From contig DALTYF010000084.1 of NCBI GenBank assembly GCA_029986195.1, positions 1 through 5,198 on the forward strand: a stretch of DNA of 5,198 nucleotides, written 5' to 3'. Below are positions 1 to 4,926 of the stretch, piece by piece; position 1 is the first letter of the stretch; each line of letters opens with the position of its first letter. Source of the DNA: Methanocorpusculum sp. Lineage in GTDB: Archaea > Halobacteriota > Methanomicrobia > Methanomicrobiales > Methanocorpusculaceae. A model generated the notes under the pieces. The model was not told where the DNA came from. It worked only from the letters and a program-made list of their open reading frames with translations, and ran no database searches. The position numbers and the translations under genes were made by a program.

Positions 1-84
1 GGGACAGTCCGCAAAACCAAGTCCTTCAGAAATCCAGATTTCCCTGCCGCAGTGAGGGCAGACGAATATTTCAGCGTTTCCCAT
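1..84 (-). CDS. Zinc-ribbon protein, 5' end only (partial)
   Basis: Reading the minus strand from the ATG at 84-82 gives 28 codons open to the window edge: MGNAEIFVCPHCGREIWIS, then EGLGFADCP. The CPHCG knuckle (Cys9, Cys12) and a further Cys-Pro at 27-28 look like the start of a small zinc-binding domain. The ATG is preceded only by a weak purine stretch (gatgga, spaced about 6 nt), and the frame stays open some distance upstream, so the start is likely but not certain. A TATA-like element lies upstream at 118-130. Nothing can be said about function beyond probable zinc binding, because the rest of the gene is outside the window. It follows the 189-770 gene on the same strand after about 100 nt and probably has its own promoter. 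Confidence 0.5.
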   Translation of the reverse strand, partial: MGNAEIFVCPHCGREIWISEGLGFADCP

Positions 85-117
85 GCTGGTTCCATCTTTG
101 GTGATAGAGTAGGTTGA

Positions 118-130
118 TTGTATTGATAAA
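118..130 (-). promoter_or_regulatory. Possible TATA element for the zinc-ribbon gene
   Basis: On the minus strand this reads TTTTATCAATACA, about 35-45 nt upstream of the ATG at 84. With the usual archaeal spacing of about 25 nt to the transcription start it would give a leader of roughly 15 nt. The match is only approximate and no clear BRE is seen. Confidence 0.3.
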
Positions 131-188
131 ATGTATGATGTACTCTGTCAGGCGGCATATTCCCAGGGTACCGGTATCTTCCGCAGCA

Positions 189-770
189 TCAGGGCAGCAG
201 GCTTTCCGGCAGGGTGTCCATACCGATCAGCGCCAGCAGTTCGTTCACCTGTTCGCGTTCGACCGCAATTCTGTACGGTTCCGGCCGCCCGGTCGTGTGG
301 ATCAGGGCGAAGTACGATACGTCCTTGATCTCCGGAGTAACGTTGTCCGGGATCAGTATATCGATTCGTTCTACGGCGATCCGGTTTCCTCCGGGACAGG
401 GAACGGCCATCGCTGATGCAGTATTCACCAAAGTCCAGATGTACTCTTCGCCGTTTTGGAAAAATGACCACGTGAGGTTTACCGGCACTGCATACTGCAT
501 GGTAATTACGGTGCCGGACAGTCTTGTGGTGACGACATCTCTTTCACCCTGATTTGATTCCTGAAACGGAGAGAAACGATAGTTCTCTTCCATGATCTTT
601 TCTATTCTTTCCGTGACCTCTGCGGGATGCTGCGGAATGATATGAAGACCGTGCGAGACGACCGAGAGACCGTCCGTTTCGATGAATGCTGCGGCGCTGC
701 CGAGGAAGACGAGAGCCGCACCAAAACAGATGACGGTGAAGAGAATCGGGAGGAGCGTCGTGCGGGACAT
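189..770 (-). CDS. Membrane-anchored protein of unknown function, 193 aa
   Basis: I do not recognise a named family. Residues 5-29 form one strongly hydrophobic segment after MSRTT, read as a signal anchor or uncleaved signal peptide, so the rest (30-193) probably faces outside the cell. The outer part starts with a conserved-looking block GLSVVSHGLHIIPQHP (34-49), then a charged helix (51-64) and a predicted beta-rich part with GTVITMQYAVPVNLTWSFF (86-104) and IAVERIDILIP (131-141), ending in a Glu/Leu-rich helix near 170-183. Residues 34-94 resemble residues 53-110 of the protein encoded at 1226-1558 (shared GL..SHG..IIP, KIE/RIE.I, GTV.TMQY), so the two are paralogues and this one is full length. 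The ATG at 770 has no Shine-Dalgarno; a TATA-like element at 796-809 suggests a short leader. No Cys pair, catalytic motif or known binding residue is evident. Confidence 0.8.
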   Translation of the reverse strand: MSRTTLLPILFTVICFGAALVFLGSAAAFIETDGLSVVSHGLHIIPQHPAEVTERIEKIMEENYRFSPFQESNQGERDVVTTRLSGTVITMQYAVPVNLTWSFFQNGEEYIWTLVNTASAMAVPCPGGNRIAVERIDILIPDNVTPEIKDVSYFALIHTTGRPEPYRIAVEREQVNELLALIGMDTLPESLLP

Positions 771-795
771 GGATGAGTGATCTGTCTTTGGCAGG

Positions 796-809
796 TTATG
801 AAAATATTG
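796..809 (-). promoter_or_regulatory. Likely TATA element for the 193-aa membrane protein gene
   Basis: The minus strand reads CAATATTTTCATAA here, centred about 33 nt before the ATG at 770. That spacing predicts a leader of only several nucleotides, in line with the lack of a Shine-Dalgarno. It begins just after the stop codon of the degraded ORF at 811-1056. Confidence 0.4.
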
Positions 810-810
810 A

Positions 811-1056
811 TCAAACCATCATCGGGAGGGAAAAAAGATCAGAATTGTGGCGGATGTTTTCTCCTTTCGGTTCGAAGTCATGAATCGCCTGATATGCCCG
901 CAGAAATTTTTCCCATTCCTTTTTGATCTCATAGGGGGCATCGTCCCGGAATACACTCACCTCTTATCGAATGAGCCATAATACTATTTGTGTAATATAC
1001 AAAACGATTACCAATCCTAACCCAATCAAGATCTAGAATCTTTCTCGTTCAGTCAT
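811..1056 (-). pseudogene. Degraded small membrane-protein gene with two in-frame stops
   Basis: One minus-strand frame runs from ATG at 1056 to TGA at 813-811, about 81 codons, interrupted by TAG at 1035-1033 and TAA at 966-964. Between the stops are 22 almost wholly hydrophobic residues (ILIGLGLVIVLY, then ITQIVLWLIR), a clear membrane segment. After the second stop the frame continues for 51 codons with protein-like content: EVSVFRDDAPYEIKKEWEKF, LRAYQAIHDFEPKGENIRH, ending LPMMV. Three coherent pieces in a single frame (short charged N-terminus, membrane helix, soluble charged tail) are most simply a single-pass protein broken by nonsense mutations. The ATG overlaps the TGA of the preceding frame as ATGA, suggesting former translational coupling. 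An alternative is that the tail is a separate 49-aa gene starting at GTG 960, but the GGTGA just before it overlaps that start and so cannot act as its ribosome site. TAG decoding as pyrrolysine is not supported, as the TAA would still break the frame. Confidence 0.5.
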
Positions 1057-1124
1057 TTTTCACAGTTTCCCATCGTGATGTTCGAATCACCAATGTTGGC
1101 GTTATTCAGATACAATGGATTCAT
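1053..1124 (-). other. Overlapping frame, probable 3' part of the small secreted peptide gene
   Basis: From ATG 1124 this frame reads MNPLYLNNANIGDSNITMGN then CEK and TGA at 1055-1053. It is offset by one base from the signal-peptide ORF at 1102-1206 and has no ribosome site of its own. Its end overlaps the ATG of the membrane-protein frame (ATGA at 1056-1053). The overlap makes sense if this is the displaced 3' end of the secreted-peptide gene after a single-base indel, or the product of +1 frameshifting at GAA-TAA-C. The Asn/Gly/Ser-rich content is plausible for an exported peptide. It could also be chance coding. Confidence 0.3.
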
Positions 1125-1206
1125 TTGTGGAATTTGCGCACACAGGGTACTCAATTGAGGAGATCAATACGATCATCCCCAATACAGAGAGTAGTTTTTG
1201 CATCAT
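1102..1206 (-). CDS. Very small secreted peptide ORF, 34 aa, possibly frameshifted
   Basis: The minus strand gives MMQKLLSVLGMIVLISSIEY followed by PVCANSTNESIVSE and TAA at 1104-1102. It has Lys at position 4, a hydrophobic core (5-18) and VCA before Asn25, a good signal-peptidase site, leaving a 10-residue mature peptide. A perfect archaeal Shine-Dalgarno, AGGTGA (1215-1210), sits 3 nt before the first ATG and 6 nt before the second (1203), so the second may be the true start. The ORF begins 19 nt after the stop of the 1226-1558 gene and probably shares its transcript. Moving by one base near the stop, an overlapping frame continues as LNNANIGDSNITMGNCEK to TGA at 1055-1053, so the gene may originally have encoded about 50 residues. 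Function unknown; too short to compare with a family by eye. Confidence 0.45.
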   Translation of the reverse strand: MMQKLLSVLGMIVLISSIEYPVCANSTNESIVSE

Positions 1207-1209
1207 AGT

Positions 1210-1217
1210 TCACCTTT
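1210..1217 (-). promoter_or_regulatory. Strong Shine-Dalgarno of the small secreted peptide ORF
   Basis: Minus strand AAAGGTGA, complementary to the archaeal 16S 3' end (which pairs with GGAGGTGAT), lies 3 nt before ATG 1206 and 6 nt before ATG 1203. It is the clearest ribosome site in the left part of the window. It is the main reason for calling the minus strand, not the opposite strand, as coding at 1102-1206. Confidence 0.6.
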
Positions 1218-1225
1218 AAAATATT

Positions 1226-1558
1226 TCAACTGTACTGCATCGTCGCCACCGTTCCGTATTTTTCGCAATCACGAATATTTCCCAGATCCGGAGTATTCAG
1301 GTAATTTTGAAAACTCATCTCTGCGATATCTTCTATTTTTCCGAGAACCACCGTGCTGTTCTCCGGAATAATCTCTGTACCATGAGAGATAATATATAGA
1401 CCCTGCAGACGTTCGGCTGAGGCGGTTTCCTCCGGAGAAAACGTATCCGGTGCGGGCAGACTGTTTCCGTACTGAACCAGACCAAACGCCAGAATACATC
1501 CAAGAAGAATGGCAACCACAAAGACCGCCATTATCTGGAGAGTATCACTGCGTGGCAT
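1226..1558 (-). CDS. Truncated paralogue of the 193-aa membrane protein, 110 aa
   Basis: The chosen start is ATG 1558 (MPRSDTLQIM); the frame remains open upstream but runs into the pth2 promoter and has no better start. Residues 8-30 are one hydrophobic anchor (QIMAVFVVAILLGC, then ILAFGLVQY); LLGC resembles a lipobox, but the hydrophobic stretch continues past the Cys, favouring a membrane anchor. Residues 53-110 match residues 34-94 of the protein at 189-770: GLYIISHGTEIIPENS, KIEDIAE, and the end GTVATMQYS against GTVITMQYA. The stop TGA (1228-1226) follows TMQYS directly, where the full-length paralogue has about 100 more residues. No continuation of that C-terminal half is visible in any frame downstream. 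It may be a deletion remnant or a functional half-length form; an intact anchor and start favour expression. Function unknown. It is divergent from pth2, with a palindromic TATA element between them. Confidence 0.65.
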   Translation of the reverse strand: MPRSDTLQIMAVFVVAILLGCILAFGLVQYGNSLPAPDTFSPEETASAERLQGLYIISHGTEIIPENSTVVLGKIEDIAEMSFQNYLNTPDLGNIRDCEKYGTVATMQYS

Positions 1559-1574
1559 TACGGAATTATTCGCC

Positions 1575-1584
1575 TCATATATGA
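1575..1584. promoter_or_regulatory. Palindromic TATA element in the divergent promoter region
   Basis: TCATATATGA is a perfect 10-bp palindrome. For the minus-strand gene at 1558 it lies about 21 nt before the ATG, giving an essentially leaderless start. For pth2 on the plus strand it would give a leader of about 50 nt. Being symmetric it could bind TBP either way, with the flanking BRE deciding direction. No strong BRE is seen on either side. Confidence 0.4.
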
Positions 1585-1585
1585 T

Positions 1586-1607
1586 AAGGGTAGTGGTCAG
1601 GACCCTT
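1586..1607. repeat. Inverted repeat between the divergent genes
   Basis: AAGGGT (1586-1591) and ACCCTT (1602-1607) are exact reverse complements with a 10-nt spacer. The repeat adjoins the palindromic TATA element and lies upstream of pth2, so it could be a regulator site or a weak RNA hairpin. A 6-bp arm is short enough to arise by chance. Confidence 0.25.
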
Positions 1608-1621
1608 TCTCCCCTCCCGTT

Positions 1622-1633
1622 CTCTTTATCCTC
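1622..1633 (+). promoter_or_regulatory. Possible TATA element for pth2-truD
   Basis: CTCTTTATCCTC lies in a pyrimidine-rich tract with its TTTATC core about 31 nt before the pth2 ATG at 1659. This would give a leader of a few nucleotides, consistent with the lack of any Shine-Dalgarno before that ATG. The palindrome at 1575-1584 is the competing candidate. Confidence 0.35.
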
Positions 1634-1658
1634 TTTACCGCCCAATACATCCCCACAC

Positions 1659-2024
1659 ATGACCGGCGGCGAAGACGTCTTCAAATACAAACAGTGTCTC
1701 ATCCTGCGAACCGACCTCAAGCTCAGCTGCGGCAAAATGTGCGCCCAGGCAGCCCACGCCTCGATTGGCGCCTTTGAAAAAGCCTCGCTCCTCGACAAAA
1801 AAGCCTGGATGCGGGAAGGCCAGAAAAAAGTCGCCCTCAAAGCCCAGGGTGAACGTGCACTCTACGAACTCAAAGCAACCGCAGAAATTCAGGGACTTCC
1901 CGTCTCCTTAATCATCGACGCCGGTTACACCGAAATTCCGCCCGGAACCGTCACCGCCCTTGGTATCGGTCCTGCCAAAGCCGAGCTCATCGACAAAGTC
2001 ACCGGCGGTCTCCCGCTTCTCTGA
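1659..2024 (+). CDS. pth2: Peptidyl-tRNA hydrolase, archaeal/eukaryotic type (Pth2)
   Basis: Pth2 cleaves the ester bond between peptide and tRNA in peptidyl-tRNAs that drop off the ribosome, recycling tRNA in the cytoplasm. The 121-residue product is about the usual family length and shows the signature from end to end: YKQCLILRTDLKLSCGKMCA (10-29) followed by QAAHASIGAFE (30-40) with the conserved GK (25-26) and His33, then IIDAGYTEIPPGT (85-97) and LGIGPAKAELIDKVTGGLPL (101-120). The frame is open further upstream, but ATG 1659 gives the family's normal N-terminus and falls after a TATA-like element; the longer form would add about 50 residues unlike the family. There is no Shine-Dalgarno, so a short-leader mRNA is likely. 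truD starts 3 nt after its stop, making a two-gene operon for tRNA metabolism. Confidence 0.93.
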   Translation: MTGGEDVFKYKQCLILRTDLKLSCGKMCAQAAHASIGAFEKASLLDKKAWMREGQKKVALKAQGERALYELKATAEIQGLPVSLIIDAGYTEIPPGTVTALGIGPAKAELIDKVTGGLPLL

Positions 2025-2027
2025 ACC

Positions 2028-3299
2028 ATGAAACCCTCCACGTATCCCCTCGAACAGTCCCTCGGGATGAACTACTACGCAACCGACACCCGGGGAATTG
2101 GCGGCGTTCTCCGCAGCACCCCGCATGACTTCATCGTCGAAGAACTGCCGGTCACCTTTACCGGAACCGGTCCGTATCTCATCGCAAAGCTCACCAAAAC
2201 CTCCTGGGAACACCAGCATGCCATGCGGGAGATCGCAAAACGGCTCGCCATCAGCCCCAAACGACTTGGATGGGGAGGAACCAAGGACCGCAATGCCGTA
2301 ACAACCCAGTACATCTCCCTCTACGACGTCACCGAAGACGACCTGGCAAAGGTCTCCCTCAAAGACATCGTCCTTGAACCGGTCACGCACCATCAGTTCA
2401 ATCTCGGCCTTGGCAATCTCGAAGGAAACCGGTTTGCAATCACCCTGCGCAACTGCGACTCCGAAGGACTCGCCGAACGGACAGCCGCAATCACCGCCGA
2501 CATTCTCACATCCGGCATCCCCAATTATTACGGAATTCAGCGGTTCGGCGCCTTAAAACCGGTCACGCACCGCGTCGGCCTCCACATTCTCCGCGGCGAA
2601 TATGAAGAAGCCGTGAAGATCTATGTCGGCGACGCCTTCCCCCACGAATCCGCAGAGGTCAAAGCTGCCCGGACAGCGTTCGCCGAGACCGGCGACGCCA
2701 AAGCCGCCCTGCACGATCTTCCGGCAAAACTCTCCTACGAACGCATCATGCTCGACTCCCTCGCAAAACATCCAGGCGAGTATGGATGTGCGCTTCAGGC
2801 AATGCCGCCGAAACTTCTCTCGATGTTCGTCTCGGCCTATCAGTCCTGGCTCTTTAACATGGCACTCTCCGCACGCTGTGCGGCGGGCGTGCCCCTCGGT
2901 GATGCGAACGTGGGCGAACATCTCATCATCACGAACGACCGTATTGATACCGTCACCGAAAAAAACCTCCCCACCGCCCTCCAGCACATGAAACGCGGCC
3001 GGTGTGCGGTCGCCGCATGGATGCCGGGCGCAACGCTTCCGGTAACGCCGGGACCCCTGGAAGAGGAGATGTTTGCCCTAATGGAGAAGGACGGGATCTC
3101 AATGCAGAGTTTTGCAAACGCATCCGCCTTTACCGGGACAAACTTCGACGGTGCCCACCGGAAGATTGTGCTGCGAACCGAGGTCTCCTCTGAAATAGCG
3201 GGAACGGATGTCACGCTCCGGTTTGTTCTTCCGCCCGGCCACTACGCAACAACCGTCTGCCGCGAGTACATGCCGGGCTCGCCTGAGCAGATGGTCTGA
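2028..3299 (+). CDS. truD: tRNA pseudouridine(13) synthase TruD
   Basis: TruD isomerises uridine 13 of tRNA to pseudouridine. The 423-residue length fits archaeal members. Seen in order: an N-terminal block YYATDTRGIGGVLRSTPHDF (16-35) followed by IVEELP; the catalytic motif GGTKDRNAVTTQ (83-94), with Asp87 as the expected nucleophile; NYYGIQRFG (166-174), the second family motif; the TruD insertion domain in the middle; SAYQSWLFN (269-277); and the C-terminal FVLPPGHYATTVCREYM (399-415). All expected motifs are present and the frame is unbroken. The ATG at 2028 follows the pth2 stop by 3 nt with no Shine-Dalgarno, so translation is probably coupled to pth2. A later ATG (codon 14) would cut into the conserved N-terminus. 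A 15-bp sequence occurs twice within it (2377-2391 and 2557-2571), both encoding PVTH. A T-run follows the stop. Confidence 0.95.
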   Translation: MKPSTYPLEQSLGMNYYATDTRGIGGVLRSTPHDFIVEELPVTFTGTGPYLIAKLTKTSWEHQHAMREIAKRLAISPKRLGWGGTKDRNAVTTQYISLYDVTEDDLAKVSLKDIVLEPVTHHQFNLGLGNLEGNRFAITLRNCDSEGLAERTAAITADILTSGIPNYYGIQRFGALKPVTHRVGLHILRGEYEEAVKIYVGDAFPHESAEVKAARTAFAETGDAKAALHDLPAKLSYERIMLDSLAKHPGEYGCALQAMPPKLLSMFVSAYQSWLFNMALSARCAAGVPLGDANVGEHLIITNDRIDTVTEKNLPTALQHMKRGRCAVAAWMPGATLPVTPGPLEEEMFALMEKDGISMQSFANASAFTGTNFDGAHRKIVLRTEVSSEIAGTDVTLRFVLPPGHYATTVCREYMPGSPEQMV

Positions 3300-3304
3300 C
3301 ACTC

Positions 3305-3311
3305 TTTTTTT
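3305..3311 (+). terminator. T-run terminator after truD
   Basis: Seven T residues begin 6 nt after the truD stop, without a convincing hairpin before them. Archaeal RNA polymerase terminates at such U-runs, so this probably ends the pth2-truD transcript before the separately promoted regulator gene. Confidence 0.55.
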
Positions 3312-3368
3312 ATGCGGAGAAAATCCTGCGATTCCATGCCGGAACTGCATCCTGAGACCTGTTCGGAG

Positions 3369-3390
3369 TATTTAGAAAAACATCTAAATA
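3369..3390. promoter_or_regulatory. Inverted-repeat operator covering the TATA box of the ArsR/SdpI operon
   Basis: TATTTAGA (3369-3376), six bases AAAACA, then TCTAAATA (3383-3390) form a perfect 8-bp inverted repeat of 22 bp in total. The right arm serves as the TATA box, with A-rich sequence before it resembling a BRE. A start about 25 nt on would fall near 3412, just before the ATG at 3420. The size and symmetry suit a dimeric ArsR-type repressor, and the next gene encodes one, so autorepression by blocking TBP/TFB is inferred. Confidence 0.65.
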
Positions 3391-3419
3391 GATCCGGCGA
3401 CAGAATATAGGGATGAGGA

Positions 3420-3692
3420 ATGGGATTTCCGGAAACCTTCAAAGCCCTCGCCGATCCCGTGCGGCGGGAGATTCTCGTTATGCTCAAAGACGGCAAACTC
3501 TCCGCCGGAGAGATTGCCGGCCGCTTTACGATGACGAACGCCACCATCTCCTACCATCTTGCGCAGCTGAAGAAGGCTGACCTCATACGGGAACACAAAG
3601 AAAAAAATTTCATCTACTATGAACTCAACATCTCCGTCTTTGAAGAGGTGATGTTCTGGTTCGCCCAGTTCCGGGAGGAACAACCCAAATGA
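3420..3692 (+). CDS. ArsR-family transcriptional repressor, SdpR-like
   Basis: A 90-residue winged-helix protein of ordinary ArsR length. FKALADPVRREILVMLKDG (7-25) is the typical first-helix block; LSAGEIAGRFTMTNATISYH (27-46) then LAQLKKADLI (47-56) is the helix-turn-helix with recognition helix about 39-50; REHKEKNFIYYELN (57-70) is the beta wing. There is no cysteine at all, so this is not a thiolate metal sensor; the family type found beside sdpI genes responds through the membrane protein instead. ATG 3420 is chosen because it gives the normal N-terminus and follows GGATGAGGA; the ATG at 3413 is in another frame. Its stop overlaps the next start as ATGA, so both proteins are made from one mRNA. 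The inverted repeat at 3369-3390 is its probable operator. The name SdpR rests on the neighbour and general similarity. Confidence 0.88.
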   Translation: MGFPETFKALADPVRREILVMLKDGKLSAGEIAGRFTMTNATISYHLAQLKKADLIREHKEKNFIYYELNISVFEEVMFWFAQFREEQPK

Positions 3693-4327
3693 AACAAAAC
3701 AATGTTACTGCTCTTGCGACCTCCGTCGTCTGCCTGCTGCCGATCATCCTCGGCCTTCTGCTCTGGGACCAGCTGCCCGACCAGCTGATTATTCACTGGG
3801 ATGCCGCGGGAGAGCCGAACGGCTACGTCCCCAAAGTACTCGGCGTCTTCGGACTTCCGCTTCTCATGTGCGGCTTGAACCTGTTTCTGCAGTTTGGTCT
3901 GCGGACTGACCCGAAGATTGAAAACGCTTCAAAAACGCTGGTGCTTCTTTCCAAATGGATCATTCCCGTACTGACGCTGATCCTCATGCCGGTTACGCTG
4001 TTTGCCAGTATGGGAGCAGAGATTCCGGTTCAGGTTATCGTACCGATTTTTCTCGGTGTCCTGCTGATTGCAATCGGGAACTATCTGCCGAAGTCAAAAC
4101 AGAGTTATACGGTGGGCATCCGCCTCCCCTGGACGCTCAACAGTGAGGAGAACTGGAACAGAACCCATCATCTCGCCGGCTACCTCTGGATTCTCGGTGG
4201 TGTTTTGCTGCTTCTCTGTGCATTCCTGCCTGCCGTCTGGTTCCTGCCGGTACTGGTGATCCTCCTGATCCTTGTCGCGGGCATTCTGTTCGCCTACTCT
4301 TACAGCCTGTATCGGAAAGGAGTATAA
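3689..4327 (+). CDS. SdpI-family (DUF1648) integral membrane protein
   Basis: A 212-residue protein with six hydrophobic segments at about 7-26, 50-69, 87-107, 113-131, 163-182 and 184-204. The first loop has the DUF1648 signature LPDQLIIHWDAAGEPNGYVP (29-48), and the loop after helix 4 has the SdpI signature GNYLPKSKQSYTVGIRLPWT (130-149), continuing LNSEENWNRTHHLAG (150-164). In Bacillus subtilis SdpI gives immunity to the SdpC toxin and sequesters the repressor SdpR at the membrane, relieving repression of its own operon. The same ArsR-SdpI pairing here suggests a similar membrane signalling or immunity role, but no toxin gene is recognised nearby and archaeal members are largely uncharacterised. 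The start ATG 3689 overlaps the ArsR stop; GGGAGG at 3673-3678 is a good ribosome site about 10 nt upstream. A T-run follows the stop directly. Confidence 0.9.
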   Translation: MKQNNVTALATSVVCLLPIILGLLLWDQLPDQLIIHWDAAGEPNGYVPKVLGVFGLPLLMCGLNLFLQFGLRTDPKIENASKTLVLLSKWIIPVLTLILMPVTLFASMGAEIPVQVIVPIFLGVLLIAIGNYLPKSKQSYTVGIRLPWTLNSEENWNRTHHLAGYLWILGGVLLLLCAFLPAVWFLPVLVILLILVAGILFAYSYSLYRKGV

Positions 4328-4334
4328 TTTTTTT
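4328..4334 (+). terminator. T-run terminator between convergent genes
   Basis: Seven T residues follow the TAA of the SdpI-family gene directly and run into the stop codon of the convergent gene (TTA at 4333-4335). It is a plausible archaeal U-run terminator for the plus strand. The minus strand has no equivalent T-run in this spot. Confidence 0.5.
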
Positions 4335-4791
4335 ACCGCACGGCGATGTACAGATAACAGTGCGCCTGTCCGTCCTTCGTGCATGCCGGAGGCACCGTGC
4401 TTTCATAATCCTCAGTGAACGCACGGCGGAGACTGCCGTTCTGCTGATCGGTCCAGACCGCATTCCACGCGGCTTTTGCACAGATGCCGGCATCGCCGGA
4501 CGCATCTCTTGTCTCATATTTTTTGTACAGCCCGGCCTGCACCTTCTCTTCCATTTCCGCAAAGAACTCTGCCGGAACGGTCATGATTGTCAGATCATAC
4601 AGCCCCCGCTCCTCCTCTGCGTAGTTGCTGTACTGCGAAACAGGTGAGAGTCCGCTTTGCATCACGCCGTCACTATCAGTCAGCAGCGGCAGTTTCCCGC
4701 TGACAATATCCCGCCAGACGGCGGCGATGCGTTCCATTCCTTCCAAAGAATTATCCGTCCGCAGTGTTACTGCCTGTAGCCGGTAGGTCAT
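4333..4791 (-). CDS. Stand-alone GyrI-like / AraC effector-binding domain protein
   Basis: The 152-residue product is the size of a single GyrI-like (AraC-type effector-binding, SOUL-like fold) domain with no DNA-binding part. Recognisable pieces are LEGMERIAAVWRDIVSGKLP (16-35), the strand GLYDLTIMTVPAEFF (63-77) with the usual small-molecule pocket context, the second-half helix AAWNAVWTD (107-115), and LRRAFTEDYESTVP (121-134) followed by CYLYIAVR at the end. The two-fold pattern of a W-containing helix, an acidic YE/DYE and a final strand ending IAVR/IAIK is typical. Such proteins bind small amphipathic or drug-like ligands in the cytoplasm; some are hydrolases or inhibit gyrase. The ligand here is unknown. 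Stops of this gene and the convergent SdpI gene are 5 nt apart. ATG 4791 has no clear Shine-Dalgarno; a weak AT-rich element (about 4817-4825) may be its promoter. Confidence 0.8.
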   Translation of the reverse strand: MTYRLQAVTLRTDNSLEGMERIAAVWRDIVSGKLPLLTDSDGVMQSGLSPVSQYSNYAEEERGLYDLTIMTVPAEFFAEMEEKVQAGLYKKYETRDASGDAGICAKAAWNAVWTDQQNGSLRRAFTEDYESTVPPACTKDGQAHCYLYIAVR

Positions 4792-4849
4792 GGATACAGA
4801 TTGTTTTTCTCCGGTATTTACTCTGCCGCATAGGAAAAATCGTTCACAT

Positions 4850-4883
4850 CCAAAAAATCCAGTGTCCCAAAAAATCCAGTGTC
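4850..4883. repeat. Perfect tandem duplication of a 17-bp unit
   Basis: CCAAAAAATCCAGTGTC occurs twice head to tail (4850-4866 and 4867-4883) with no mismatch. It lies in the intergenic region between two divergent genes, upstream of both. It may be a recent slippage duplication or a doubled binding site. Confidence 0.85.
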
Positions 4884-4918
4884 AAACGTATTACGAGTTT
4901 CAAAATAAGTCTGATACA

Positions 4919-4926
4919 TTTATATC
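4919..4926 (+). promoter_or_regulatory. TATA box of the metal-binding lipoprotein/periplasmic protein gene
   Basis: TTTATATC is the best TATA match in the window. Its centre is about 27 nt before the ATG at 4949, so transcription should start at or next to the start codon, predicting a leaderless mRNA. No Shine-Dalgarno is present, which agrees. A partly palindromic CGTATTACG (4887-4895) upstream could be a regulator site. Confidence 0.65.

Noticed and set aside
85..188. Hairpin-like GGTACCGGTA sequence downstream of the 189-770 gene as a terminator
   Set aside because: It is only a pair of overlapping short palindromes with no T-run after it on the minus strand.
838..956. Alternative frame from GTG 956, about 40 codons, after GAGGTGA
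   Set aside because: Its translation is Arg/Lys/Ser-rich without structure, whereas the frame from 960 gives a balanced charged helix and continues the membrane-protein frame.
1033..1035. In-frame TAG read as pyrrolysine in the small membrane-protein frame
   Set aside because: The same frame also has an in-frame TAA, no Pyl genes are in view, and a nonsense mutation is simpler.
1115..1219. Plus-strand ORF of 34 codons starting ATGGATTCATTTGTGG with protein-like content
   Set aside because: It has no ribosome site or promoter and lies opposite the minus-strand signal-peptide ORF, which has a perfect Shine-Dalgarno and follows the upstream gene by 19 nt.
1509..1658. N-terminal extension of pth2 by about 50 residues
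   Set aside because: The extra residues do not look like Pth2, they overlap the opposite-strand gene and both promoters, and ATG 1659 gives the normal family start.
1559..1840. N-terminal extension of the truncated paralogue to about 204 residues
   Set aside because: The extension is antisense to the conserved start of pth2; the hydrophobic anchor directly follows ATG 1558.
2377..2571. Exact 15-bp direct repeat AACCGGTCACGCACC, copies 180 bp apart
   Set aside because: Both copies are in frame inside truD and encode PVTH in different parts of the protein; best explained by chance and codon preference.
2553..2987. Long minus-strand ORFs opposite truD
   Set aside because: They are shadows of the high-GC third positions of truD, with Gly/Arg/Val-rich translations and no motif or ribosome site.
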